This document shows positions 6,196 to 11,940 of a DNA stretch of 11,940 bases, one piece after another; positions within the stretch are counted from its first letter, which is position 1; each line of letters opens with the position of its first letter. Made by a program: the position numbers and the translations under genes. The DNA comes from Firmicutes bacterium CAG:194. Lineage in GTDB: Bacteria; Bacillota; Clostridia; Lachnospirales; Lachnospiraceae. Location: NCBI GenBank assembly GCA_000432915.1, contig HF995190.1, forward strand, positions 1 through 11,940. The letters run 5' to 3'. Under the pieces are notes generated by a model. That model had not been told where the DNA came from and ran no database searches. It saw nothing but the letters and a program-made list of their open reading frames with translations.

Positions 6196-6870
6196 ATGGC
6201 AGCGATCAGTAATGACTGGCTTGCACCGCTTACACCGGAATTTGCAAAGCCATATTATAGAGAATTATATAAAAAAGTAAAAGAAGAGTATGCGACTCAT
6301 ATGATCTTTCCGCCATCCAATGAAGTGTTCAGTGCGTTTGAACTGACACCGCTTGCTGACGTCAAGGTGGTGATTCTGGGACAGGATCCGTACCATAATG
6401 TGGGACAGGCGCATGGTCTCTGCTTTTCTGTAAAACCGGATGTGGAAATTCCACCTTCTCTTGTGAATATTTACAAAGAACTGCATGACGACCTCGGCTG
6501 TTATATTCCTAATAACGGATATCTGGTGAAATGGGCAAAGCAAGGGGTGCTGATGCTGAATACAGTACTTACGGTCAGGGCGCACCAGGCAAATTCACAC
6601 AGAGGGATTGGCTGGGAAGAATTTACCAATGCTGCGATCCGGGTATTGAATGAACAGGACAGACCGATCGTATTTATTCTTTGGGGCAGTCCGGCGCAGC
6701 GCAAAAAGGAAATGCTGAACAATCCGAAGCATCTGATTCTGGAGGCACCACATCCGAGCCCGTTATCTGCATACAGAGGATTTTTTGGCAGTAAGCCGTT
6801 CAGTCAGACGAATGCATTTTTGGAGAAAAATGGTTTGACGCCGATTGACTGGCAGATTGAGAATCGATAG
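6196..6870 (+). CDS. ung: Uracil-DNA glycosylase, family 1
   Basis: This enzyme removes uracil from DNA to begin base-excision repair. The 224-residue protein has the family-1 water-activating loop LGQDPYHNVGQAHG with catalytic D64. It also has LNTVLTVR with uracil-recognising N122, the APHPSPLS minor-groove loop with catalytic H186, and the C-terminal TPIDW. The length matches bacterial Ung. The ATG at 6196 gives MAAISNDWLAP, which aligns with other family starts; the ATG at 6163 lies inside a TATAAT and would add 11 unconserved residues. The ribosome site is weak (GAAAGAAGATAG). It lies 72 bases after hisF, and no functional link with histidine synthesis is known. Confidence 0.97.
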   Translation: MAAISNDWLAPLTPEFAKPYYRELYKKVKEEYATHMIFPPSNEVFSAFELTPLADVKVVILGQDPYHNVGQAHGLCFSVKPDVEIPPSLVNIYKELHDDLGCYIPNNGYLVKWAKQGVLMLNTVLTVRAHQANSHRGIGWEEFTNAAIRVLNEQDRPIVFILWGSPAQRKKEMLNNPKHLILEAPHPSPLSAYRGFFGSKPFSQTNAFLEKNGLTPIDWQIENR

Positions 6871-6899
6871 ATTTTATCAGTAATATCGGCTCCGCAGGG

Positions 6900-6927
6900 T
6901 TGACAAACAGCAATATTGTGTTATAGT
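6900..6927 (+). promoter_or_regulatory. Strong sigma-A promoter of the trmB-ddh-lysA operon
   Basis: The -35 TTGACA (6900-6905) is perfect. After 16 bases comes TATAGT (6922-6927), five of six matches, preceded by TG at 6919-6920 as in extended -10 promoters. The start should be near 6934, leaving a leader of only about 33 bases, too short for a lysine riboswitch or T-box. Confidence 0.88.
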
Positions 6928-6942
6928 GTTCCTGTACAGAAC
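6906..6942. promoter_or_regulatory. Two operator-like imperfect palindromes on the promoter
   Basis: AACA-g-CAATATTG-TGTT (6906-6922) fills the spacer between -35 and -10 and contains a perfect 8-base palindrome, CAATATTG. GTTC-c-TGTACAGAAC (6928-6942) is symmetric apart from one extra base and covers the expected start site. Such positions would let a bound dimer block transcription. The TrmB-family regulator encoded immediately downstream is the obvious candidate binder (inference). Confidence 0.5.
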
Positions 6943-6966
6943 TACTAACCAAGGGGCGAAGGACAT

Positions 6967-7677
6967 ATGATCGAAAAATTAATGTTATTTGGACTCACCA
7001 GACAGGAAGCGACGATTTATATCTGTTTATATCAGACCGGCCCGCTGACCGGTTATGAGGTGGCGAAGGATACGGGAATATCAAGATCAAATGTGTACAG
7101 CGCACTTGCAGGATTGGTAGAAAAAGGTGCAGCCTATAAAATGGAAGCGGCAGCAAATAAATATCTGGCTGCTCCCGTGGAGGAACTTTGTGAGAACAGA
7201 ATGCGTCTGCTAAAAGAGGCAGAGGGCTATCTGAGAAACAATCTGCTTCCTGTGGAAGAGGAAACAGAAGGGTATATCACAATAGAAGGCTATCGGCATA
7301 TTCAGGATAAGATCTATGCAATGCTGCAAAAGGCAGAGAAACGTATTTATCTGTCTTTATCAGCACCGGAGCTTGTTTTCTGGAAGGAAGAACTGCAAAA
7401 ACTTGTGTTGCGTCAGATCAAAGTAGTGATCCTGACGGACGAACAGGTAGAGTTATCAGAAGGTATCACAACATATCTTTCGGATCGGAAAGAAGCGCAG
7501 ATTCATCTGATCGTGGATTCCAAGCTTGTACTGACAGGTGATTACAGTGGGCAGGAGTCTGATACCTGTCTGTATTCCGGACAGAAAAATCTGGTCAGTG
7601 TTTTGAAAGAGGCATTGCGTAATGAGATCCGCCTGACGAATGTGATAGACCAGCAGAAGCAGACAGCTTCCGTATAG
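6967..7677 (+). CDS. TrmB-family transcriptional regulator
   Basis: The 236-residue product begins with a winged helix-turn-helix typical of TrmB-like regulators: LMLFGLTRQEATIYICLYQ at 5-23, then the recognition region GYEVAKDTGISRSNVYSALA and the wing through about residue 68. A helical linker (about 70-100) joins a C-terminal domain with the alternating strand-helix pattern of TrmB effector regions (RIYLSLSAPELVFW, KVVILTD). The ligand is not evident. AAGGGG and GAAGGA lie just upstream of the ATG. It is the first gene of an operon with ddh and lysA, 33 bases ahead of ddh without a terminator or second promoter. I infer that it controls lysine/meso-DAP synthesis and its own promoter. Whether it is a repressor or activator cannot be read from the sequence. 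Confidence 0.88.
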   Translation: MIEKLMLFGLTRQEATIYICLYQTGPLTGYEVAKDTGISRSNVYSALAGLVEKGAAYKMEAAANKYLAAPVEELCENRMRLLKEAEGYLRNNLLPVEEETEGYITIEGYRHIQDKIYAMLQKAEKRIYLSLSAPELVFWKEELQKLVLRQIKVVILTDEQVELSEGITTYLSDRKEAQIHLIVDSKLVLTGDYSGQESDTCLYSGQKNLVSVLKEALRNEIRLTNVIDQQKQTASV

Positions 7678-7710
7678 TTAGCTGCAAATCATGTCAATTA
7701 GGAGGATATT

Positions 7711-8697
7711 ATGGCAGTCAGAATTGGTATTTTAGGGTATGGAAATTTAGGAAGAGGAATTGAGTGTGCAATTCGTCAGAATCAGGATATGGAGCTTGTT
7801 GCAGTTTTCACAAGAAGAGATCCGCAGCAGGTGAAAATTCAGACAGAGGGTGTTTCAGTATACAAAGTAGATCAGATCGCAGAGTTTCAGGATAAGATCG
7901 ATGTGTTGATGCTTTGCGGCGGAAGTGCAACGGATCTGCCAAAGCAGACACCGGAATATGCAAAATACTTTAATGTAATTGATAGTTTTGATACACATGC
8001 CAATATTCCGCAGCATTTTGCAGATGTGGATGAGGTAGCAAAGGCTAACGGACATGTTGCAATGATCTCCGTAGGCTGGGATCCGGGAATGTTCTCTTTG
8101 AACCGCTTATATGCAGCATCTATTTTGCCGGAAGGAAAAGATTATACATTCTGGGGAAAAGGTGTCAGTCAGGGACATTCTGATGCCATCCGTCGTGTAA
8201 AAGGTGTAAAAGATGGTAAGCAGTACACAATTCCTGTAGATGCGGCATTAGAGGCTGTCAGAAGTGGAAGTAACCCTGAGCTTACTACCAGGCAGAAGCA
8301 TACAAGAGAGTGTTTTGTTGTAGCAGAAGAGGGTGCTGATCTTGCACAGATCGAGCATGATATCAAGACAATGCCAAACTACTTTTCTGATTATGATACA
8401 ACGGTACATTTTATTTCAGAAGAAGAACTGAAGAGAGATCACAGTGGTATCCCGCATGGTGGATTTGTGATCCGTAGCGGCAAGACAGGTCTTAATAAGG
8501 AGCATAATCACATTATCGAATACAGTCTGAAGCTGGATTCCAATCCGGAATTTACAGCATCTGTTCTGGTTGCATATGCAAGAGCAGTATACAGAATGAA
8601 ACAGGAAGGCATGAAGGGCTGCAAGACGGTATTTGATGTAGCACCGGCTTACCTCAGCCCAATGAGCGGTGAGGAACTGCGTGCACATCTGTTATAA
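7711..8697 (+). CDS. ddh: meso-Diaminopimelate D-dehydrogenase
   Basis: It catalyses NADPH-dependent reductive amination of tetrahydrodipicolinate (L-2-amino-6-oxopimelate) to meso-diaminopimelate in one step, bypassing the acylated dap intermediates. The 328-residue length is near the family norm. The Rossmann motif GILGYGNLGRG is at residues 6-16. Family blocks LCGGSATDLP, SFDTHANIP, SVGWDPGMFSLNR, GVSQGHSDAIRR and the C-terminal NHIIEYSLKLDSNPEFTASV (substrate and dimer region) are all present. The ribosome site is AGGAGG at 7700-7705, five bases before the ATG. It sits between a TrmB regulator and lysA, which consumes its product. Meso-DAP is also needed for peptidoglycan, so this gene feeds both wall and lysine synthesis. 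Confidence 0.97.
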   Translation: MAVRIGILGYGNLGRGIECAIRQNQDMELVAVFTRRDPQQVKIQTEGVSVYKVDQIAEFQDKIDVLMLCGGSATDLPKQTPEYAKYFNVIDSFDTHANIPQHFADVDEVAKANGHVAMISVGWDPGMFSLNRLYAASILPEGKDYTFWGKGVSQGHSDAIRRVKGVKDGKQYTIPVDAALEAVRSGSNPELTTRQKHTRECFVVAEEGADLAQIEHDIKTMPNYFSDYDTTVHFISEEELKRDHSGIPHGGFVIRSGKTGLNKEHNHIIEYSLKLDSNPEFTASVLVAYARAVYRMKQEGMKGCKTVFDVAPAYLSPMSGEELRAHLL

Positions 8698-8727
8698 AAG
8701 AAATAAAAAAGACGTCAGGAGAAGAAA

Positions 8728-9999
8728 ATGGATAAAAAACCTTTTGTAACAAAACAGCAGATCGAAGAGATCACAAAAACATATCCCACACCATTTCATA
8801 TTTATGATGAGAAGGGGATCAGAGAAAATGCAAAAGCAGTGAAGGAAGCATTTTCATGGAATCCGGGATTTAAAGAATACTTTGCGGTAAAAGCAACGCC
8901 GAATCCATTTTTAATTGATATTCTGAGAGAATACGGCTGTGGCTGTGACTGTTCTTCCATGACAGAACTTATGCTTGCAAATGCGATCGGCTGTGAAGGA
9001 AAAGATATCATGTTCTCTTCCAATGATACACCGCCTGCAGAGTTTGCATATGCTTCAAAGCTGGGAGCAACGATCAACTTAGATGATTTTACACATATTG
9101 CATGTCTGGAAGAAACACTTGGTAAGCTGCCGGAAACTATTTCCTGCAGATTTAATCCGGGCGGCATTTTTCAGATGAGCAACGGTATTATGGATAATCC
9201 GGGTGATTCCAAATATGGTTTCACAAAGGATCAGTTATTTGAAGGATTCCGTATGTTGAAGGAAAAGGGTGTTAAGAACTTTGGTATTCATGCATTCCTT
9301 GCCAGCAACACAGTAACAAATGAGTATTATCCGATACTGGCAAAGCAGTTGTTTGAACTGGCAGTAGAACTGCAGAAAGAAACAGGTGCACATATTTGCT
9401 TTATCAATCTTTCCGGCGGTGTTGGAATTCCGTATACACCGGATAAAGAACCAAACGATATCCGCGTGATCGGAGAAGGCGTGCATAAGGTATATGATGA
9501 GGTATTGGGAAAAGCCGGTATGGATGATGTTGCAATCTATACAGAAATGGGACGTTTTATGATGGGACCGTATGGTGCACTTGTCACACAGGCGATTCAT
9601 GAAAAGCATACGTATAAGGAATATATCGGAGTAGATGCCTGTGCGGTCAACCTGATGCGTCCGGCTATGTATGGTGCATATCATCATATTACGGTACTGG
9701 GCAAGGAGAATGAGCCTTGTGATCACGTATATGATGTCACAGGTTCTCTGTGTGAGAATAATGATAAGTTCGCGATCGACAGAAATCTGCCAAGGATCGA
9801 TATGGGAGATTATCTGGTGATCCACGATACCGGAGCACATGGATTTGCAATGGGTTACAATTATAACGGCAAGCTGAAATCAGCAGAGCTTCTGCTGAAA
9901 GAGGATGGCAGTGTACAGCTTATCCGCCGGGCAGAAGAACCAAAAGATTACTTCGCAACCTTTGATTGCTTCCCGATTTATAAAAAACTTGGATTTTAA
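8728..9999 (+). CDS. lysA: Diaminopimelate decarboxylase, divergent subgroup
   Basis: This fold-type III PLP enzyme is predicted to decarboxylate meso-DAP to L-lysine. K55 in YFAVKATPNP is the Schiff-base lysine, and C342 in GSLCENNDKF matches the catalytic cysteine of the CESGD motif. LSGGVGIPY (228-236) is the phosphate-binding loop and YGAYHHI (315-321) follows the family. Several motifs differ from textbook LysA: GIHAFLASNT stands for HxHIGSQ, EMGR for EPGR, and CENND for CESGD. Length (423 residues) is normal. AGGAG at 8717-8721 lies six bases before the ATG, and the gene is 30 bases after ddh, which supplies its substrate; that context supports DAP over ornithine, arginine or carboxynorspermidine as substrate. 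No clear terminator follows. Confidence 0.9.
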   Translation: MDKKPFVTKQQIEEITKTYPTPFHIYDEKGIRENAKAVKEAFSWNPGFKEYFAVKATPNPFLIDILREYGCGCDCSSMTELMLANAIGCEGKDIMFSSNDTPPAEFAYASKLGATINLDDFTHIACLEETLGKLPETISCRFNPGGIFQMSNGIMDNPGDSKYGFTKDQLFEGFRMLKEKGVKNFGIHAFLASNTVTNEYYPILAKQLFELAVELQKETGAHICFINLSGGVGIPYTPDKEPNDIRVIGEGVHKVYDEVLGKAGMDDVAIYTEMGRFMMGPYGALVTQAIHEKHTYKEYIGVDACAVNLMRPAMYGAYHHITVLGKENEPCDHVYDVTGSLCENNDKFAIDRNLPRIDMGDYLVIHDTGAHGFAMGYNYNGKLKSAELLLKEDGSVQLIRRAEEPKDYFATFDCFPIYKKLGF

Positions 10000-10031
10000 T
10001 GATCAGAAGACTGGAATCTCAGAATTGCTAT

Positions 10032-10056
10032 GATTTTCAGATGGGTCTTGAAAATC
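10032..10056. repeat. Perfect inverted repeat overlapping the tRNA promoter -35
   Basis: GATTTTCA (10032-10039) and TGAAAATC (10049-10056) form an 8-bp palindrome with a 9-base spacer. The right arm overlaps the -35 hexamer. No T-run follows, so it is a poor terminator for lysA; an operator or a weak processing hairpin are alternatives. Confidence 0.45.
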
Positions 10057-10076
10057 CAGCGTAGATATGCTAAACT
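10048..10076 (+). promoter_or_regulatory. Extended -10 promoter for tRNA-Leu
   Basis: TTGAAA (10048-10053) and TAAACT (10071-10076) are 17 bases apart, with TG at 10068-10069 forming an extended -10. The start would be near 10083, about 27 bases ahead of the mature tRNA. Confidence 0.65.
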
Positions 10077-10080
10077 ATAT

Positions 10081-10104
10081 TTCGGCTGTTGGAATACAGC
10101 CGAA
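10081..10104 (+). other. Hairpin in the 5' leader of the tRNA precursor
   Basis: TTCGGCTGT (10081-10089) pairs perfectly with ACAGCCGAA (10096-10104) across a TGGAAT loop, five bases before the tRNA. There is no T-run, so it is not a simple terminator. It sits at the expected transcription start and would form the 5' end of the precursor that RNase P cuts. Confidence 0.55.
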
Positions 10105-10109
10105 GATAA

Positions 10110-10192
10110 GCCGGTGTGTCGGAATGGCAGACGATGCAGACTCAAAATCTGTTGGGTGTACGCCCGTGCGGGTTCAAGTCCCGCCACCGGCA
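10110..10192 (+). tRNA. tRNA-Leu, anticodon CAA
   Basis: The acceptor GCCGGTG pairs with CACCGGC across seven perfect pairs, followed by discriminator A. The anticodon stem (10136-10140 with 10148-10152) holds the loop CTCAAAA, giving anticodon CAA (10143-10145), which reads UUG. A long variable arm (GGGTGTACGCCC region, 10154-10165) marks a class II tRNA. The T arm is GCGGG-TTCAAGT-CCCGC. CCA is not encoded and must be added after transcription. Confidence 0.97.
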
Positions 10193-10204
10193 GTAATGTA
10201 TAAA

Positions 10205-10244
10205 CCTCGTAATTTCAAGAAATCTTGATTTTACGGGGTTTTTT
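10205..10244 (+). terminator. Rho-independent terminator after tRNA-Leu
   Basis: CCTCGTAA (10205-10212) pairs with TTACGGGG (10231-10238, one T-G pair), with an inner TCAAG/CTTGA stem, and six T residues follow at 10239-10244. It faces rightward and also separates the tRNA from the convergent chemoreceptor gene. Confidence 0.9.
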
Positions 10245-10331
10245 GATATCTTTTTCTATGCTGAATTAGTAAAATATACCTAAAAAGTATATAAAAATGA
10301 AGGAAGTAGAGCGGGGCACTATTTTTCACGT

Positions 10332-11940
10332 CTATTGCAAATGTTCTTTTACATAATCCCTGATAAAGAAGTTGTCCTCGGGCATCTGACAGCCTACGAT
10401 GTAGAGACCTTCATTGTCTGAACATCGGATTGTATGGCCTTCAACGACATCATGCTTTGGCAGGTCGAAATCATGAATCTTGACAGAAACAGTGATATCT
10501 TTATGCTTTGCAAAATAATCGTCATGTGTCAGGAAAGCAAATCCGTTGGCACTGATGTTATCCAGCTTGCCTTCGATGACTTTATTTTCGCTGACAATTG
10601 TAATACTGCAGCGGTTCGTCAGATCCATACGGGGATATTTCCGGCGGTTGTTGATCTTAGGACGGGATTCAATCTGGATCATATAAGCGGAGCTGTCTTT
10701 TCCGGCGGATGGAGAAAGCTTTGCGTGATTCCAGCAGTACAGTACATTACCGACTGTTACCTGCAGCTTACACTCAGCAGGATCTGATAACTGTACGGAT
10801 TCAGGAAGGGAAACTGTCAGGGTATTATCTTTTTGCGCTATGATCTCACCATGATAGCTTGTATGCTCGTCAAGGAACACGGCCAGTTTCATACCCGGCT
10901 GGATATCCTCTGTTCCCATGAATCCACCAATACCGAGCTCGCACATCAGTGCTCCGATTACTTTTTCAATAGAATCAATATTTTCGGCAGATTCTGTGTA
11001 TTTACTTACCATACGGCTGCTGATTTCATTAGAGTCAGCAATGCGGTCTGTCATATCAGATACAATATGCGTAACCTGCTCCAGATTGTTGACAAGATGC
11101 AGATTGGAGGTTTCGACCTCCTTCATGGCAGTGTCGATCACCTGAATGTTATCACCAAGCTGTTTTGCATCGGAAGCAATCTGCGTGATGTTATGACCGG
11201 CAAGTGTGACCTTATCAAGCGTAAGCTGGATGAGCTTTAAGGTTTCCTCCATAGCGGATGTCATCTTGTCGGAAGTTTCTTCCAGATGGCTAAGTGCCTG
11301 CCAGATCTGACCGGAGGAAGTTTTTGTTTCATTGCTTAAGGAACGGATCTGATCTGCGACAACAGCAAATCCACGTCCTGCGTCACCGGCTCTGGCAGCT
11401 TCGATAGAAGCGTTCAGTGCCAGAAGATTGGTCTGGTTGGAGATATTTTCAATCGTTCCGGTTTCTTTCTTTACCATTGCAAAGTCATCTTTAAAGTTCT
11501 GTAGGGTCTGTTCGATTTCACCGGAAAGCTGCACCATTGTATTTGTTGTGGCAACAAGATTTTCCAGATCCGCAGAGCTTACCTGTGCATGCTCTTCGGA
11601 GGTAGCGGTCAGAGCTACCATCTGCTCGATCATTTCAGCAACATGATTGACCTGGGAACGGATATCCGATGTCATATCGTTGGAAGAATTGGTGCTGTCC
11701 TGCAACATGACATTGTTATCCTGCAGCTTGTGCAGACTGTTTACAACGATGCTGGCACCGTGCGTATTTTCGGAAGCAAGCTCACGTACGACAGTAATAC
11801 CGTCCATGATCGAATTACATGCCTGTTTGACCTGTTCGACAGTTGTGATCACACGCTTCAGATCTGCCTTAATACTGTCAGTCATGGGCTGAGTGTGCTT
11901 TATGTACCCAAGAGAGGTGAAAATTGAATAGTAATAATTT
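10332..11940 (-). CDS. Chemoreceptor (MCP signalling domain) fused to a YcgR-like PilZ module, 5'-partial
   Basis: Residues are counted from the ATG at 11885. The methyl-accepting signalling domain spans about 1-315, with the conserved hairpin tip at 144-187 (NISNQTNLLALNASIEAARA, GRGFAVVAD) that contacts CheA/CheW. A YcgR-type N-domain follows (about 325-410, GMKLAVFLDEHTSYHGEII). A PilZ domain then has the RRKYPR motif at 414-419 and DNISANG at 442-448, the two elements that bind cyclic di-GMP. No membrane segment is seen in the visible part. The ATG at 11885 has no ribosome site, and the frame stays open upstream for 18 more codons (reading NYYYSIFTSLGYIKHTQP) to the window edge. The true start and any sensor domain therefore lie outside. 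The stop is TAG at 10332-10334. Fusing PilZ to an MCP implies direct c-di-GMP input to chemotaxis. Confidence 0.93.
   Translation of the reverse strand, partial: NYYYSIFTSLGYIKHTQPMTDSIKADLKRVITTVEQVKQACNSIMDGITVVRELASENTHGASIVVNSLHKLQDNNVMLQDSTNSSNDMTSDIRSQVNHVAEMIEQMVALTATSEEHAQVSSADLENLVATTNTMVQLSGEIEQTLQNFKDDFAMVKKETGTIENISNQTNLLALNASIEAARAGDAGRGFAVVADQIRSLSNETKTSSGQIWQALSHLEETSDKMTSAMEETLKLIQLTLDKVTLAGHNITQIASDAKQLGDNIQVIDTAMKEVETSNLHLVNNLEQVTHIVSDMTDRIADSNEISSRMVSKYTESAENIDSIEKVIGALMCELGIGGFMGTEDIQPGMKLAVFLDEHTSYHGEIIAQKDNTLTVSLPESVQLSDPAECKLQVTVGNVLYCWNHAKLSPSAGKDSSAYMIQIESRPKINNRRKYPRMDLTNRCSITIVSENKVIEGKLDNISANGFAFLTHDDYFAKHKDITVSVKIHDFDLPKHDVVEGHTIRCSDNEGLYIVGCQMPEDNFFIRDYVKEHLQ

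Noticed and set aside
6934..6966. Lysine riboswitch or T-box ahead of trmB-ddh-lysA
   Set aside because: The leader from the predicted start to the ATG is only about 33 bases, far too short for either element.
10274..10292. ATATAC/GTATAT hairpin with a TTTTA tail on the minus strand as terminator of the chemoreceptor gene
   Set aside because: Six pairs with only one G-C pair and a short T-run; too weak to call.
10434..11927. Plus-strand open frames opposite the chemoreceptor
   Set aside because: They lie antisense to a long, well-conserved coding region and have no recognisable domains or ribosome sites.

Overview
The window looks like chromosomal DNA of a motile, low-to-mid-GC Firmicute, most likely a flagellated member of the Lachnospiraceae (Roseburia/Agathobacter-like). 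The basis is inference from AGGAGG-type ribosome sites, A/T-rich extended -10 promoters, the ddh-lysA lysine route, protein style and two chemotaxis genes. Gene order is compact and no insertion sequence, phage gene, CRISPR array or origin is visible.

Layout. Positions 1-112 hold the tail of an unidentified upstream gene and its terminator. Next comes a monocistronic cheV (CheW domain plus receiver domain), behind overlapping sigma-A-like and sigma-D-like promoters and followed by its own terminator. A roughly 130-base intergenic block of three consecutive hairpins with shared sequence words separates cheV from a translationally coupled run. That run contains a sirtuin-fold protein with substituted catalytic motifs, an 850-residue acidic/lysine-rich single-pass membrane protein with repeated short linear motifs, hisH, hisF and, 72 bases on, ung. 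The first three junctions are ATGA overlaps or a one-base gap with strong Shine-Dalgarno sites.

A second operon starts at a near-consensus promoter with two imperfect palindromes. It encodes a TrmB-family regulator, meso-diaminopimelate dehydrogenase and a diaminopimelate decarboxylase of unusual motif type: the last two steps of lysine synthesis under a local regulator, with no room for a lysine riboswitch. A tRNA-Leu(CAA) with its own promoter and terminator follows. On the minus strand the window ends in a chemoreceptor whose signalling domain is fused to a YcgR-like, PilZ c-di-GMP-binding module. Its reading frame runs off the right edge, so its N-terminus is not seen.

The best candidate for something undescribed is the sirtuin-like plus repeat-protein pair. 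The membrane protein carries three near-identical MSPDEIAALF segments, plus weaker versions, that resemble the LSQxEIDALL peptide by which FliM and FliY bind phosphorylated CheY. It lies directly downstream of a CheV with an intact receiver domain. A tethered, multivalent docking platform for receiver domains is a testable inference, not a demonstrated function.
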